Made by a program: the position numbers and the translations under genes. From Romeriopsis navalis LEGE 11480 (GTDB taxonomy: Bacteria > Cyanobacteriota > Cyanobacteriia > Leptolyngbyales > Leptolyngbyaceae), in contig NZ_JADEXQ010000031.1 of assembly GCF_015207035.1 (NCBI RefSeq), forward strand, positions 1 to 57,633: DNA of 57,633 nt, written 5' to 3'. How positions within the stretch are numbered: the first letter of the stretch is position 1; each line of letters starts with the position of its first letter. Of this stretch, positions 43,690 to 55,033 are shown one piece after another. The notes under the pieces were generated by a model. The model saw only the letters and a program-made list of their open reading frames with translations, made no database searches and was not told the DNA's origin.

Positions 43690-45609
43690 TTAGCGTGAGC
43701 CTTGCCAACGCTGGTAGCGGCCCAACGCGGTCAAGGGGAAATGCTGCTGATACAGGTGATATTTCAAGTAGAAATGCTGGGGAAAGCCGGTGCCGGTAAA
43801 CCAGTCCTCATCCCAGGTCCCTGCCGCCAGTTGAGTTTTGAGCAACCATTGGACCGCCGATTCGATCGCGCCATAGTCAAACACCAGATCAATTTCCGCC
43901 GCCGCCAGCAGTCCAATTACCCCCCAAGCAGTTTGCGAAGCCGTGCTATCCCCTTGGCCTTTTAGTGATACATCTTTATAGCTTTCGCAGGTTTCTCCCC
44001 AGCCTCCATCCGTATTCTGCACCGACAGCAACCAATTCACACCACGCTTGATTTGCGCCCGGAAGCGATCCGGGGCAATGCTCGCCAACGCCGCTAAGAC
44101 GCCGGATGTCCCATAGATATAATTCACCCCCCAGCGGCCAAACCAAGAGCCATCAGCTTCTTGTTCTTCCATCAGGTAGCTCAAGGCCCGCTCGATTTGG
44201 GTATCATCCATCCCGATCGCGTCAAACTTCGCCACCATTTCCAAAACTCGTGCCGTCACATCGGCAGTATTCGGGTCAATCATCGCCCGCAGATCACCGT
44301 AGGGAATGTCATTCAGCCATTCCTGATCGTTGTCAATATCAAACGCCGCCCAGCCACCGGGCTTACACTGCATGGTCGAAACCCATTTGATGGCACGTTC
44401 GATCGCTTGTGTTTTTAGCGTTTCGTCCGGTAGTTTTGCGGCTTGCAAGGCCATGACCACCACTGCGGTATCATCCACATCCGGATAAAATCGATTATCA
44501 AATTCAAAGGCCCAAGCCCCAGGCGCACCGCGCCGATTTTTCACCGCCCAGTCACCGTAGTCGAGAATCTGCTGTGCGATCAACCAATCAGCCCCTCGGA
44601 CCATGGCCGGATGATCCGGGGCCAAGCCCGAATCAATCAAGCCACGCATGACTAAGGCCGTATCCCAGACCGGCGATACACAGGGCTGCACCCAATATTC
44701 ATCGTCTGTTTCCACCCCAAATTGATCAACAGCCGCCAGCCCCCGCGCAACGATCGGGTCATTCGCGTCATAGTCCATCGCCTTGAGGGCTAACAACGAG
44801 TTCAACATGGCGGGAATAATCCCCCCCCAGTCGCCCGTGGCTTCCTGGCGCTCGAGCACCCACTTCTCGGCGGCGGCAATACCTTCCCGCCGAAAGGGCA
44901 CCAGATCAAGGGTTTCGGCCACCTTAAACGCCTGATCAGCCCAGAGGAAAATATCGCTCCAGTCGCCTTTAGTCGGCAGTTCAAACCGCGCGTTCGCATA
45001 CCCTCCAACATACAGTTCATCCAGGGTAATCGTCGGCTGCACCAACCAAATCGGCTGCCGATCGAACACAATTAGCAACGGCACCGTACTGCCCCGGGCC
45101 CAACTCGACATCTCATAGATCGTCACGGGCGAGAGTTCGTTCGGGAGCAGCATAATCCAAGGTGGAATCGACGGGATGCCGCGCCAATCAAAACAGCCAA
45201 TCAAGGCGAGATGGAACTTGGTAAAAATTCGGGCTTGCGTCACGCCACCCTGGGCCAAAATAAACTGCCGGGCCCGTACCAAAATTGGATCGGATTTTTC
45301 CACCCCCAACAACCGCAATGCCATATAGGCTTCGATCGACGTACTCAAATCACCACCATCGCCAAAGTACAGCTCCCAACTGCCGTTATCACGCTGCTGA
45401 TTCGTAATGTAGCGGCGCATCTTGCCCAGTGGCCGGGTGGTGTCAGTCCCCCAAATTTTGTGCAGTAAGACCACCTCAGCCGTCATCGTCACATTCGACT
45501 CCAGGACCGCCCACCAGTAGCCTTGGTCATTTTGCTGTGACAGAAGATAGTCCTGACTGGCCTGAATCGCCTGGGAAACCGTGCGAGGGGGAGAATCCAG
45601 CGTTTGCAT
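43690..45609 (-). CDS. shc: Squalene-hopene cyclase
   Basis: This 638-residue triterpene cyclase converts squalene to hopene at the membrane, the first committed step to hopanoids. The catalytic acidic motif is DVDDTA (Asp-x-Asp-Asp, near residues 377-380), and there are many QW repeats, such as [29 protein letters not shown], and [17 protein letters not shown] 45609 ([13 protein letters not shown]) is chosen over the upstream start at 45648. hpnB lies about 6 kb away, beyond the hybrid kinase gene. Confidence 0.96.
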   Translation of the reverse strand: MQTLDSPPRTVSQAIQASQDYLLSQQNDQGYWWAVLESNVTMTAEVVLLHKIWGTDTTRPLGKMRRYITNQQRDNGSWELYFGDGGDLSTSIEAYMALRLLGVEKSDPILVRARQFILAQGGVTQARIFTKFHLALIGCFDWRGIPSIPPWIMLLPNELSPVTIYEMSSWARGSTVPLLIVFDRQPIWLVQPTITLDELYVGGYANARFELPTKGDWSDIFLWADQAFKVAETLDLVPFRREGIAAAEKWVLERQEATGDWGGIIPAMLNSLLALKAMDYDANDPIVARGLAAVDQFGVETDDEYWVQPCVSPVWDTALVMRGLIDSGLAPDHPAMVRGADWLIAQQILDYGDWAVKNRRGAPGAWAFEFDNRFYPDVDDTAVVVMALQAAKLPDETLKTQAIERAIKWVSTMQCKPGGWAAFDIDNDQEWLNDIPYGDLRAMIDPNTADVTARVLEMVAKFDAIGMDDTQIERALSYLMEEQEADGSWFGRWGVNYIYGTSGVLAALASIAPDRFRAQIKRGVNWLLSVQNTDGGWGETCESYKDVSLKGQGDSTASQTAWGVIGLLAAAEIDLVFDYGAIESAVQWLLKTQLAAGTWDEDWFTGTGFPQHFYLKYHLYQQHFPLTALGRYQRWQGSR

Positions 45610-45841
45610 GGGGAGTGCGCCTACCGAGAAATTACGAGGGGAAATCACAAAACGTTACAATTCTACCGAATTCCCGCCCCCAAGCGGAAAACTGATTGTG
45701 CCCCATGGCCCATCTGAGCGAGCTGGACGCCGGACGCCCGGCAAATCAGAATTTTCTATGGCAGTTTTTGCAAATTTCCGCAACTCCCGCCATACTCTAA
45801 GTGAATTGCGCTTTTTGGCCCGCATCACCCCGTCTAGACTC

Positions 45842-46351
45842 ATGGCAGACAAACCCGCAGAAACCACGCCCACAGCGGAAAAACCCGCGCCTGTGATCAT
45901 CCCCAATACGGTACCCGCAGTGGAGTTATTGCTGATTGGGGGCTTCGCCGTTATGGTGCTGAACTACCTTATGGGCTGGGGATTATTTGGCAGCGATCGC
46001 ACCACTTCCCGACCCGCGATCGTCATCCAACCCCAACGCCCGAGCCAACCGACCACACAATCACCCGTTAGTCCGCCCGCTGCAACGCCCCAAACTTCCC
46101 CAGCGACAGCCCCCCAAGTCAGTACGGGCGATGCGGCTGGCACCCATCGCGTCTTATGTTCATCGGGCAACCAGGGCTTAAACTTCCGGCCATCGGCAGG
46201 GTTCAGTACACCGCTTTTTGCTATTCCCTGCGGCAAATTGGTCACAGTCACAGGCAATCCCGTGACTGTGCAAAATGAAACCTGGTCACCGATTACCTAT
46301 GCCAATCGCCAAGGTTGGTCGGCCACCAAGCTCTTGCAACCCAGGCGTTAG
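45842..46351 (+). CDS. Membrane-anchored SH3-domain protein
   Basis: This protein of about 169 residues (from ATG 45842; ATG 45758 would add 28) has one N-terminal membrane helix ([20 protein letters not shown]), then a Pro/Ser/Thr/Gln-rich linker, and a C-terminal bacterial SH3-like domain ([48 protein letters not shown]). Such domains often bind cell-wall peptides. The frame runs upstream into the shc start region, but the earlier part lacks family features. Its stop overlaps the stop of the convergent kinase gene. Confidence 0.65.
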   Translation: MADKPAETTPTAEKPAPVIIPNTVPAVELLLIGGFAVMVLNYLMGWGLFGSDRTTSRPAIVIQPQRPSQPTTQSPVSPPAATPQTSPATAPQVSTGDAAGTHRVLCSSGNQGLNFRPSAGFSTPLFAIPCGKLVTVTGNPVTVQNETWSPITYANRQGWSATKLLQPRR

Positions 46352-49300
46352 GACACCAATGCCGCTACCGACTGGAGCTTCTCCGTTAGGGCCTCGGCCG
46401 CAGCGGCGCAGGCCACTTCTAACTGTTCGACCAGGGGCGGGACGGGCGCCAGATTCCCCAGGGTTCCCAGATTTTCTAGCTCGCGGCAGAGATCCGATAC
46501 CGGAATCGCCCCCATCGAAGCACTAATACTCTTTAAGGTATGCGCCGCACAGTGCAACATCTCGGCATTGCCCTCAATTTGACCCTGCTGAATCGACTTC
46601 AAGTAGGTGGGTGCTTCATCTAAATAACACTCAATCACTTCACGAAACACGTCCGGACTGCCTTCAAAGATTTGTGCCAAGTCCGCTAACACTGTTTCAT
46701 CGATCGCTGGGGGTGGCGGTGGGGCATCCGCTACTGGGGCAACGGTTGTCACCATCACGGTCGAGGCCGACTCCAGAGGCAATCCCTGGCGCACCGCCAG
46801 CTCAGGCAACAGATTCACCGCGCCCACCGTCGCGATCGGGGATAACGGGATATCCGGATTGGCGAGCGCGGCCCGATCGACTTGAATAGTGGCTTCGCGA
46901 TCGGCCACCGGCAGATCATTTGGCACAATCAGCACCTCGGTCTCTTTCAGTGCTTGGACTAATGCCTCAAGTCGAATCGGCTTACTGATATAGTCATCCA
47001 TTCCGGCATCCAGACAGCGCTGGCGATCGCCCTGCATCGCATTCGCCGTCATCGCCACGATCCGCGGTCGCTGCGCCGCCGTCCACCGCCGATGGATTTC
47101 GGCCGTCGCACTGAGGCCATCCATCTCCGGCATGTGCACATCCATAAACACCAAATCATAGACCTGGCGTTTGAGGGCCGCGAGCACTTCTAGCCCGTTG
47201 CCCGCGACATCCGCCCGGTAACCCATGCGTTTCAGCAGTTGCAGCGCGAGTTTTTGATTCGTCGTATTATCCTCAGCCAGCAAAATTCGCAGGGGATGCT
47301 GCGTCGCTAAATCACGTTCAATTTCAACCGTTGCTTTCTTGCGCGGTTGGACGGCAGGCGCGTCTTGATACAGACTTTGGTGCAACAGATGCAACAACTG
47401 GGATTGTTTCACCGGCTTATTCATACAAGCCTGGAAATGTTGCTTCAGGTCGAGGCTATCGATCGTATGCCGCCCCCAAGAAGTCAACATCACCAGGGGT
47501 AAGGCCGCGGAATGCGGTTGTTGATGAATCGCCTGGGCCAACACCACCCCGTCCATCTGCGGCATCTGCATATCAACAATACCGAGATCAAATTGCTGAC
47601 CCGCCGCGAGCTGTTGCAACGCCTCCGCGCCAGAACTGGCAGCAGTCGGCAACATGCCCCATTGGCTAATCTGTTGATTTAAGATGCGCCGGTTCGTCGC
47701 ATTGTCATCGACAATCAGCACGCGTTTGCCTTGGAGTGCCGCACTCAGGTGTTCAGTGGACGGCATCATTTGCACGGCGCGCGTCCGGAACGTGAAACAG
47801 AAACTCGTGCCTTCGCCCTCGGTACTCTCAACCCACATCTTGCCGCCCATGATTTCCACTAACTGTTTGCAAATCACCAAGCCCAGCCCTGTGCCGCCAT
47901 ACTTGCGCGTGGTCGAAGAATCAACTTGGCTAAATGGCTGAAATAACCGGCTCATGCGCTCTGCCGGGATACCAATACCAGTATCCCGGACAACGATTTG
48001 AAGCTGATGGGTGTCGGGTTCACGCGCATCCTCTGGTTCATTGTCATGCAAAGCCACAGCGGGATAAACGGGCTCCGCCGACACCGAAATTACCACTTCC
48101 CCCTGATGGGTAAACTTCACCGCATTACTGAGCAAATTCACCACAACTTGGCGTAACCGGGTCACATCCCCGACAATATCGGGCGGTACATCCGCTTGTA
48201 GTTGATAGGCCAGTTCTAGACCTTTTTCCGAGGCCTTCGCTGCCAATAAATCCAATGCATCTTCGATGCAATCACGCACATTAAACGGCTGTTGCTCCAG
48301 CTCTAATTTGCCGGATTCAATTTTGGAGAAGTCGAGAATATCGTTAATCAACGTCAGTAATGTTTCACCACTCGTACGGACCGTCTCAACAAAGTCCTGC
48401 TGCTCTTGATTCAGCGGCGTATCGAGCAATAACCCCGTCATCCCGATCACCGCATTCATCGGCGTGCGAATTTCGTGGCTCATGGTTGCGAGAAAATCAC
48501 TTTTTGCTTCGGTGGCGGCCAGCGCCTCTTCATGGGCCGTGGCCAATTCTTGGGAAGCCTGCTGGCGCTCCAGTTCACCGCCGACCCACTGCGCCATCAA
48601 TCGCAATAATTCCTTTTCCACCGCTTTAAATGGGGCATAGCGGGCATGCTGACTCACAAAGGAAATCGTGCCATAGATTTCACCCCGCACCAGGATCGGA
48701 AACCCTAGGTAGGTTTCAAGTTTTTGGTTAATGTGACTGCGCGAATACCGCCAGGCCGTCGTACTCGCAGACAAAATACACAGGGGCTGATTGGCATTCT
48801 GGGTTGCCTCACAGAACGATCCCACCATCGGAAACTGTATCCCTTGAAATTTTGCGGCCCCTTCTGGTTCTTGGGCATGTAGGACTTCAATCTGATCACC
48901 CTGTATTTTTGCGACCATCCCGATTTCCAGCTTGAACTGCTCACAGCCGAGTTTCAGTAAGGCCGCGATCGCCGCATCCGAACTGATATGCGGCGAAGAT
49001 GTCACCTCATGCAATGCCCGGATGGCCGATTCACTTTCCCGCAACTCAATCTCCATGCGGCTGCGACTATCCAATTCCATTTGGATCGTTTCGTAGAGAT
49101 TCGATTGCTTCACCGCAATCCCAACTTGGGTGGCCAACTGTTCTAGTAAATCCAATTCCAGTGGATGCCACGGCCGCGCCTGCTGACAATGATGTGCAAT
49201 CAGTAACCCCCATAACTTATCGCCCTGCAAAATCGGTACGGATAATTGGGCAATCACCCCATACTGCGAGAGAAAATTGACATAGCAGGGATCTAAATCC

Positions 49301-50898
49301 GATGTATGGATATTGGCATATTCCTTGAGGTGTCCCTGCTGAAAATATTGCAAATCGGATTGCGTCAAGCAGCGATCAGTCACATCGGCGTTAACCAGTT
49401 CTTGCACCTTATCGTGGGTCGCTTCAACAGCGACAAACCCAAAGCCATCATCGGTCAGCTGATAGATTAATACCCGATCGTTTTTGAGGAACTGCCGAAC
49501 TTCCTGCACCGTAGCTTGCAAAACTTCCTGGAGATTCAGCGATTGGCGAATTCGCAGGGTCATGGCGGCAATTACCCGATCGCGTTGGGTTTGCTGTCGC
49601 AATGCCAGTTCCGCTTGTTTCCGTGAGGTGATATCGGTAATCGAGCCTTCATAGTAAAGGAACTGACCCGACGCATCATGCACCGATCGAGCATTTTCCG
49701 AAATCCAAATCACCGTGCCGTCATAGCGGCGGACCTGGGATTCAAACCCCAAAACTTCTCCGCACTGCGACATCTGCTCCATAAAGGCTTCACGCCGCTC
49801 AGGATGGAAGTAGACTTGCGCCGCAATATTCCCAATATGCTGGGTTAACTGCTTCGGTGATTCATAGCCATAAATCCGGGCCAAGGCCGGGTTAACACTC
49901 AAGTAACGACCATCAAGCGTACTTTGATAAATGCCCTCGGTCGCATGTTCAAACATACTGCGATATTTTTCTTCGGCTTGGCGCAGGGCATCGCGGGCCT
50001 GTTTGCGCTCACTAATGTCCCGCGAAATAATCGCATACCCGCGTAATTCATCCGTTGGTGATCGCAAGGCCGTCACCACAGTATCTGACCAAAAACAGGT
50101 GCCATCTTTACGCACATACTGCATTTCGCCCTGATATTCACCAGTTTCAGCCGCAATTGCTAGAATTTGGGCCGCTAAGTACTGCTCTTCTGGCAGAAAA
50201 AACAGACTAATTGACTTGCCCGTAACATCTTCAGTAGTGTACTGCTTGAGCCGCTCCGCACCCACATTCCAACTCGCAACTTGCCCTGCTGCATCGAGTA
50301 AATAAATGCCGTGGTCTTTGACATTATCAATTAACAGTCGAAAGCGGGCTTCACTCTCCTGAAGCCGATCGGCCATATATTGCGTTTGCGCAATTTCCGC
50401 CTCAAGCTGGGTATTGGCAATCTTGAGGAAGTAGGAGCGCTCCTCCACCAACAGCTCGAGATCCTCGCGATGTTGTCGTCCCTCCCAATCGTCCTGGTAA
50501 TCCGCCGTAATATCCCGCAGCAATAACACGGCCCCGAGACATTCCTGGGCCAAGCAATAAGGTGACCAACTGATTTCTAAGAGGAGTGATTGGTCATCGA
50601 CTGTCCAAATATAAATCTCGCTCCCGCTATGTCCCGATTTGAGGGCGCGGTTGACGGGATGCAGACGATCGGGAACCGTTTCGCCATCTTGCATCAAGGG
50701 CAGAATGTGGAGCAGTGGACGACCATAAACTTGGGATTTTAAGCGCTGAATCAATTTCAGAAAAATCGGGTTGCACCATTGAATATCCCCAACCGCATTC
50801 GTCCATACAATCGAATTGAGGGGCGTCGGTAAATTTTGCTGGATATGTTCGAGGGAAACCGACGGGGATGCGTTATTCATGGCACGTTGTGAGGTCAT
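46348..50898 (-). CDS. Multi-sensor hybrid histidine kinase (PAS, phytochrome-type GAF, HisKA/HATPase, two receivers, HPt)
   Basis: This is a soluble phosphorelay protein of about 1,516 residues. In order, numbered from the longest start (50943): a PAS-like region (30-145), a coiled-coil segment (150-200), PAS/PAC (200-315), PAS/PAC (325-440), a GAF with two Cys at 525 and 553 (450-615), a second GAF (640-795), HisKA with phosphoacceptor His near 823 ([16 protein letters not shown]), HATPase, receiver 1 ([23 protein letters not shown]), receiver 2 ([23 protein letters not shown]) and HPt ([15 protein letters not shown]). No membrane segment is seen. Signals are probably light or small ligands; no output domain is present, so a separate regulator is expected. 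Start may be ATG 50898 or 50880. Confidence 0.92.
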   Translation of the reverse strand: MTSQRAMNNASPSVSLEHIQQNLPTPLNSIVWTNAVGDIQWCNPIFLKLIQRLKSQVYGRPLLHILPLMQDGETVPDRLHPVNRALKSGHSGSEIYIWTVDDQSLLLEISWSPYCLAQECLGAVLLLRDITADYQDDWEGRQHREDLELLVEERSYFLKIANTQLEAEIAQTQYMADRLQESEARFRLLIDNVKDHGIYLLDAAGQVASWNVGAERLKQYTTEDVTGKSISLFFLPEEQYLAAQILAIAAETGEYQGEMQYVRKDGTCFWSDTVVTALRSPTDELRGYAIISRDISERKQARDALRQAEEKYRSMFEHATEGIYQSTLDGRYLSVNPALARIYGYESPKQLTQHIGNIAAQVYFHPERREAFMEQMSQCGEVLGFESQVRRYDGTVIWISENARSVHDASGQFLYYEGSITDITSRKQAELALRQQTQRDRVIAAMTLRIRQSLNLQEVLQATVQEVRQFLKNDRVLIYQLTDDGFGFVAVEATHDKVQELVNADVTDRCLTQSDLQYFQQGHLKEYANIHTSDLDPCYVNFLSQYGVIAQLSVPILQGDKLWGLLIAHHCQQARPWHPLELDLLEQLATQVGIAVKQSNLYETIQMELDSRSRMEIELRESESAIRALHEVTSSPHISSDAAIAALLKLGCEQFKLEIGMVAKIQGDQIEVLHAQEPEGAAKFQGIQFPMVGSFCEATQNANQPLCILSASTTAWRYSRSHINQKLETYLGFPILVRGEIYGTISFVSQHARYAPFKAVEKELLRLMAQWVGGELERQQASQELATAHEEALAATEAKSDFLATMSHEIRTPMNAVIGMTGLLLDTPLNQEQQDFVETVRTSGETLLTLINDILDFSKIESGKLELEQQPFNVRDCIEDALDLLAAKASEKGLELAYQLQADVPPDIVGDVTRLRQVVVNLLSNAVKFTHQGEVVISVSAEPVYPAVALHDNEPEDAREPDTHQLQIVVRDTGIGIPAERMSRLFQPFSQVDSSTTRKYGGTGLGLVICKQLVEIMGGKMWVESTEGEGTSFCFTFRTRAVQMMPSTEHLSAALQGKRVLIVDDNATNRRILNQQISQWGMLPTAASSGAEALQQLAAGQQFDLGIVDMQMPQMDGVVLAQAIHQQPHSAALPLVMLTSWGRHTIDSLDLKQHFQACMNKPVKQSQLLHLLHQSLYQDAPAVQPRKKATVEIERDLATQHPLRILLAEDNTTNQKLALQLLKRMGYRADVAGNGLEVLAALKRQVYDLVFMDVHMPEMDGLSATAEIHRRWTAAQRPRIVAMTANAMQGDRQRCLDAGMDDYISKPIRLEALVQALKETEVLIVPNDLPVADREATIQVDRAALANPDIPLSPIATVGAVNLLPELAVRQGLPLESASTVMVTTVAPVADAPPPPPAIDETVLADLAQIFEGSPDVFREVIECYLDEAPTYLKSIQQGQIEGNAEMLHCAAHTLKSISASMGAIPVSDLCRELENLGTLGNLAPVPPLVEQLEVACAAAAEALTEKLQSVAALVS

Positions 50899-51291
50899 CT
50901 TGGCGTTGATGAAAGAGGTCAGGCGGCATTTTTCCGCAGACAAGCATGATTTAGCCGGAATTCCGACGCATCATGGAGGCACATTGCCTGCGCGGTGGAT
51001 CGCATGGATAGCGGATTTACCAAGTTGCAAGACTTTGCGATGAGAGAGACTCCCGAGTCCGATTGTAAAAAGTCCCACATTGACTTTGAGGTTGCCGTAG
51101 CGTCTAAGTTGATGTTTGACTTCTGGGGCAATGTATAAGTTGGCACGGCTTAATCCCAATTTCAGGTTGCCTGTAACGGCGGTCGATCCACCATGGGAGA
51201 CAATGGCCGCGATTCGTTGTCCTGTAGGATGGAGCCATCCTTTATATCGTCGATCGTTTGTATGGTGCCGCTATTTCCGACTGAACCATTC
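50899..51291. other. Divergent intergenic region upstream of the hybrid kinase and hpnB
   Basis: This 393-base gap contains the promoters of both divergent genes. I found no RNA gene, repeat or convincing promoter pair in it. Several short open frames cross it and are treated as chance. Confidence 0.35.
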
Positions 51292-52506
51292 ATGGCCACA
51301 GTGCTGACGATCGCGGTTCTATCGCTGATGATTTGGCTGTATTTACTGAGCTTTCGAGGCCAGTTTTGGCGGGTCAAGCCGGTCTTATTTGACCGGGGTC
51401 AGTTCCCATTACCACCGCGTACAGCAGCTCTACCCAGCGTGGCGATCATTATCCCAGCCCGCAATGAGGCGGCGATTTTGCCCGAGTCTTTCCCCCCGTT
51501 GCTACAGCAGGATTATGCGGGGGATTATCGGATTTATTTGGTGGATGATCAGAGCGCCGATCACACCGGGGAAATCGCCCAGGAATTAGCCAGCGATTGT
51601 CCAGTTCCGGTGACTGTGATCGAGTCGCAACCGCTACCCGCTGGTTGGACGGGAAAACTTTGGGCGTTACATCAGGGCATCGCGGCTGCAACCGAAGAGG
51701 ATGCGCCAGATTATTTGTTGCTGACAGATGCCGATATTGGGCATCATCCCGCGAGTTTGACGCGGTTAATCAACAAAGCGGTGGCGGAGCAGCGAGATTT
51801 AGTTTCATTGATGGTGAAGCTGCGGTGTACCAGTGGCTGGGAAAAGCTCCTCATTCCAGCATTTGTATTTTTCTTTGCCCAGCTCTATCCGTTTACTTGG
51901 GTGAATCAACCGGATAAGGCGACGGCGGCAGCGGCGGGGGGCTGTAGTCTGGTGCGACGATCGGCCCTGGAAGAAATCGGCGGAATTGCCGCATTGAAGG
52001 ATGCACTGATCGATGACTGCACCTTGGCTTATAAGATTAAGCACCGCGATGCCAAAGGCAACGATCGCTTTCACAATATTTGGCTGGGCGTAACCCAGGA
52101 AATTCACAGCCTGCGGCCCTACGAAAACCTCGATAGTATTTGGCAGATGGTGGCCCGCACTGCCTATACACAGTTGAACTATTCCCCCCTGCTGCTAGTG
52201 GGGACTCTAATTGGGATGTGCCTGGTCTATTTAGCCGCACCGATCGGGATCGTGCTCGGCGTCGTGTTACACCAACCCATTATATTCGGCGTTGCCCTTA
52301 GCACTTACGCACTGATGTCAATTTCCTATATACCGATTAATCAGTTTTACAAAACTGCCTGGTTTTATCCATTGTGTTTACCATTCATTGGCTTGTTGTA
52401 TAGCCTGATGACGGTTGATTCAGCCCGGCAGCATTGGCAAGGCAAAGGCGGCAACTGGAAAGGCCGGACTTATGAGGCACAAATGGGGGGAGATGCAAGC
52501 GGATGA
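51292..52506 (+). CDS. hpnB: Hopanoid-associated family 2 glycosyltransferase (HpnB-like)
   Basis: This 404-residue protein has an N-terminal membrane helix, a GT2 (GT-A) catalytic domain with VAIIIPARNEAAILPESF and the DxD-like LLLTDADIGHH, and GGCSLVRRSALEEIGG and EIHSLRPYENLD blocks, then several C-terminal helices. The layout matches HpnB, named from hopanoid clusters and proposed to act in hopanoid side-chain glycosylation. ATG 51292 (MATVLTIAVL) is chosen; the frame extends 33 codons upstream. It overlaps the next gene by 4 bases. Confidence 0.82.
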   Translation: MATVLTIAVLSLMIWLYLLSFRGQFWRVKPVLFDRGQFPLPPRTAALPSVAIIIPARNEAAILPESFPPLLQQDYAGDYRIYLVDDQSADHTGEIAQELASDCPVPVTVIESQPLPAGWTGKLWALHQGIAAATEEDAPDYLLLTDADIGHHPASLTRLINKAVAEQRDLVSLMVKLRCTSGWEKLLIPAFVFFFAQLYPFTWVNQPDKATAAAAGGCSLVRRSALEEIGGIAALKDALIDDCTLAYKIKHRDAKGNDRFHNIWLGVTQEIHSLRPYENLDSIWQMVARTAYTQLNYSPLLLVGTLIGMCLVYLAAPIGIVLGVVLHQPIIFGVALSTYALMSISYIPINQFYKTAWFYPLCLPFIGLLYSLMTVDSARQHWQGKGGNWKGRTYEAQMGGDASG

Positions 52507-52925
52507 ATCTTTGTCATGCGATTGAGGAATTGCGGGATTGTGGCGAGGTGCGTTGTGGGATTGTCGAAGCGACGGGTATGACGATCTCCCGTCTCGCAGA
52601 ACAGTTTGACTTAAAACCCGATGCGTCGATTTATCGCGAAATTAGTCATGCACAGGCCCACAAGTTAGTCGAGAAAATTCTCTACCGAGATTTAGCCTAC
52701 GGTGTCAAAATCATATCGTTGGGCCAAGCGCAATCGTTGACGGAACAGTTTCTCCAGGGTTTTGATATTGAGGCAAGCCAGTATTACACCAATGGTGATT
52801 TTTATCTTGATGGGACTTCCCACGGTTGGACATCAGCAACGGCGTGGGATGCCACCTTTGACACCGGAATTTTGATTCTGAGTGCGGGTAAGGCGGGTTG
52901 TCTTTGGGTCGCGGATGAAGACTAA
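52503..52925 (+). CDS. Small protein of unknown function, coupled to hpnB
   Basis: This 140-residue soluble protein starts at ATG 52503, which overlaps the hpnB stop as ATGA, so its translation is probably coupled. No membrane helix or signal is seen. The middle (YREISHAQAHKLVEKILYRD) is helical and the C-terminal half (YYTNGDFYLDGTSHGWTSAT, GILILSAGKAGCLWVADED) is beta-rich. I do not recognise a family. Its pairing with hpnB hints at a role near the same process, as inference only. Confidence 0.68.
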   Translation: MNLCHAIEELRDCGEVRCGIVEATGMTISRLAEQFDLKPDASIYREISHAQAHKLVEKILYRDLAYGVKIISLGQAQSLTEQFLQGFDIEASQYYTNGDFYLDGTSHGWTSATAWDATFDTGILILSAGKAGCLWVADED

Positions 52926-53413
52926 TTGATCACGACAACAGTAACTGGCGTATCGCTTAATTCCTAACTATTTCGTCGCCGAGCGGCAACTGCGCCAAGG
53001 TGATCCAGGCTGGCGCCATTGGAATCACCATTATGCAGAGTAGTTGACTTCTATGCATTTGGGCAGCACAGATTTGAGGTGAGGTTTACACCCGCCGCTT
53101 GCCGATGATTGCTGGCCAGGAAATTCTCGATTGTCGTCTCTACAGTCATATTCGGCATCCCAGCGATCTGGGCACATTTTTGATGGAAAGCGGCGCGGGT
53201 TCCGCTGCATTGAACTGGGCCATTCCGCTGATGCTGTTTTGCATTGGCTTGATCGCCCGCTACTATCGCATCCACACCAAAAAGATCGCGCTCCAGGCAT
53301 AGATTTGTGCAGCCGACGCATGCTATGCGCAACTCAACTGTGCCTGGAGACGATTCCCTCTGATTTATTACTCCAGTTTGTCGCTGAATTCACTGATCAA
53401 CAGTGACAACGAT
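52926..53413. other. Intergenic region containing gene remnants
   Basis: No intact gene is seen in these 488 bases. The first part (about 52950-53043) has a short open stretch that reads VAERQLRQGDPGW and HWNHHYAE before a stop; I cannot assign it. The second part holds a broken methyltransferase-like sequence described separately. Confidence 0.5.
53078..53371 (+). pseudogene. Broken isoprenylcysteine/phospholipid methyltransferase-like remnant
   Basis: The frame reads YSHIRHPSDLGTFL followed by a hydrophobic helix (NWAIPLMLFCIGLIARYYRI) and HTKKIALQA, which is the layout of the conserved C-terminal part of ICMT/PEMT-type membrane methyltransferases (Y-x-x-x-RHP-x-x-LG). It then meets a TAG at 53300-53302 and continues in the same frame with YAQLNCAWRRFPLIYY, similar to the family's final WRLIPF-like tail. 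No start-proximal part is present and the frame is closed upstream (TGA at 53075). I call it a decayed gene. Confidence 0.6.
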
Positions 53414-55033
53414 CTACCGCAGTTTGATGATGCGCGACTTCGAGGGCACGCCTTGATCATTCACCAGAAACAACATGTAATGTCCTGGGGGGGTAACATT
53501 CCGGCCTTTGGGGAAGCGAATACGTAACTGCTTGCCCTGCTGCGTAAACGGTAGACGCCGCATCCGCTCATCCATATTGAAACTGTGGGTGACCGAGCCA
53601 GTACGGATTAAGGTGACTCGCGAAATTTTCTGCGCATTACTGAAATTCACGTTCACCGTTTGGCCATAACGCGCCCCGGCGATCGGGGTGACAATCTTCG
53701 GCCGCGCCGCACGTTTGCCCGAACCATCAGGTTTGAATAGATAGGGCGGCGAATAAATTTCCGCATTCTGGTTCACGACAGGGCCAGGAGGGCCACCGCC
53801 ACCGATTAAAACCCGCCCATCCGGCAGGAGTAAAGCCGTTGAGTGATATAGCCGCGACTTTTGGGCCGTGGCTCCGGGCGTCCATTGGCCTGTATTGGGA
53901 TTCCACATCTCCGTGTAGTTGACGGCGTTTTCTTCTTTCTGGTTCTTACTCGCACCGCCAACCAGTAAGACCTCGCCATTCGGTAAGGCAGTGGCATTCG
54001 CCCAATGGCGAGGTTGACTTAATCCGCCCGTCGCCGCGACTTTAGGGACACCACCACGAATGTCGATCGTCGAAGCCTGTTGCACCCCTTGAATCACCAA
54101 AATTTTATTGGTGTCGTACATCACCGCCGGAGCCGAACTGCTCAAATTTGGACCGGGTAACTGCCCCAGCTTTTCCCATGACCCCGTCCCCCGAGGATTT
54201 AAAGCCCACATTTGATTCTTACCACGGGGTAGGACTAAGACCTTACCGCCCGGCATCACATAACTCTTGGGGTACCACCAACCATTTTGATAGATCTCAC
54301 TATTGGTCGCCCCCGTTAGCAGTTTCCACTTTTGCGTTTTGGGGTTGTAGATCTCCGGCGTCAGAACCGATTTTTTCTTCTCATCGCGGCCACCCTGGAG
54401 CAAGACTGTGCCATTCCCTAACGTCGTTACGGCGGGATACCAACGGGACAGGTTCATCGACTGCGGCAACCGGCGCAGGGAATTATCGCTAGGGTTGAAC
54501 AGTTGGGCCGTCGCAATCCCGAAGTTGCGGACACCATTAATTTCTTGGGAGCCACCCGTAATCAGCACTTGGCCACTCGGTAGCAACACTTGCCCACTAC
54601 AGAAGATATTTGTATCGGTAATCGTCGGTAATGTCAGATGCGATTTTCGTCGGAGGCCCTGAGCGGGGTTCCAAACATCATAGAAAAAGCCAGTACCATT
54701 ATCCGCCGCCGGATTTGTCCCGTAGGATAAGACCTTGCCATTCGGCAACAACACGGCATGAATGGGCACGATCGGCCAGCCGCCAACCCGTGACCATTTC
54801 CCCTTGATATGGGCATCACTCGGAGCCGCTTCCTCCGCTGGTAGCAACAGTCGATCCGCCTCAGCGGGGGTCGGGCCAAGGTCGATCGGGGGTTTCATAT
54901 TACCGAGCTGCTCCTCCTCATCCAGCATCCCGGCCATTCCCTCGGCACGATCGGCATGACCTAACGCTAAGACAGCAGTACAGACAACGGTCAGGCCCAG
55001 CCAAGCTGAACGATTGGGAAAGCGCAACATCAT
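53414..55033 (-). CDS. Secreted galactose-oxidase-like kelch protein (copper radical oxidase type)
   Basis: This 539-residue protein has a signal peptide (MMLRFPNRSAWLGLTVVCTA, then LALGHADRAEG), several kelch-like blades (each ending in a Gly-Gly such as VLITGG, VLLQGG and VLLVGG) and a C-terminal DUF1929-like domain. All active-site positions of galactose/glyoxal oxidase have matching residues: Cys in TNIFCSGQ, Tyr in LSRWYPAV, Tyr-His in SRLYHSTALLLPDGRV and His in SVTHSFNMDERM. These would bind copper and form the Tyr-Cys cofactor that oxidises alcohols or aldehydes to yield hydrogen peroxide. The substrate is unknown. ATG 55033 or 55030 opens the signal peptide. Confidence 0.82.
   Translation of the reverse strand: MMLRFPNRSAWLGLTVVCTAVLALGHADRAEGMAGMLDEEEQLGNMKPPIDLGPTPAEADRLLLPAEEAAPSDAHIKGKWSRVGGWPIVPIHAVLLPNGKVLSYGTNPAADNGTGFFYDVWNPAQGLRRKSHLTLPTITDTNIFCSGQVLLPSGQVLITGGSQEINGVRNFGIATAQLFNPSDNSLRRLPQSMNLSRWYPAVTTLGNGTVLLQGGRDEKKKSVLTPEIYNPKTQKWKLLTGATNSEIYQNGWWYPKSYVMPGGKVLVLPRGKNQMWALNPRGTGSWEKLGQLPGPNLSSSAPAVMYDTNKILVIQGVQQASTIDIRGGVPKVAATGGLSQPRHWANATALPNGEVLLVGGASKNQKEENAVNYTEMWNPNTGQWTPGATAQKSRLYHSTALLLPDGRVLIGGGGPPGPVVNQNAEIYSPPYLFKPDGSGKRAARPKIVTPIAGARYGQTVNVNFSNAQKISRVTLIRTGSVTHSFNMDERMRRLPFTQQGKQLRIRFPKGRNVTPPGHYMLFLVNDQGVPSKSRIIKLR

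Noticed and set aside
52950-53043. Short frame reading VAERQLRQGDPGW before the methyltransferase remnant
   Set aside because: It is too short and without recognised motifs to call as a gene. It may be a remnant.
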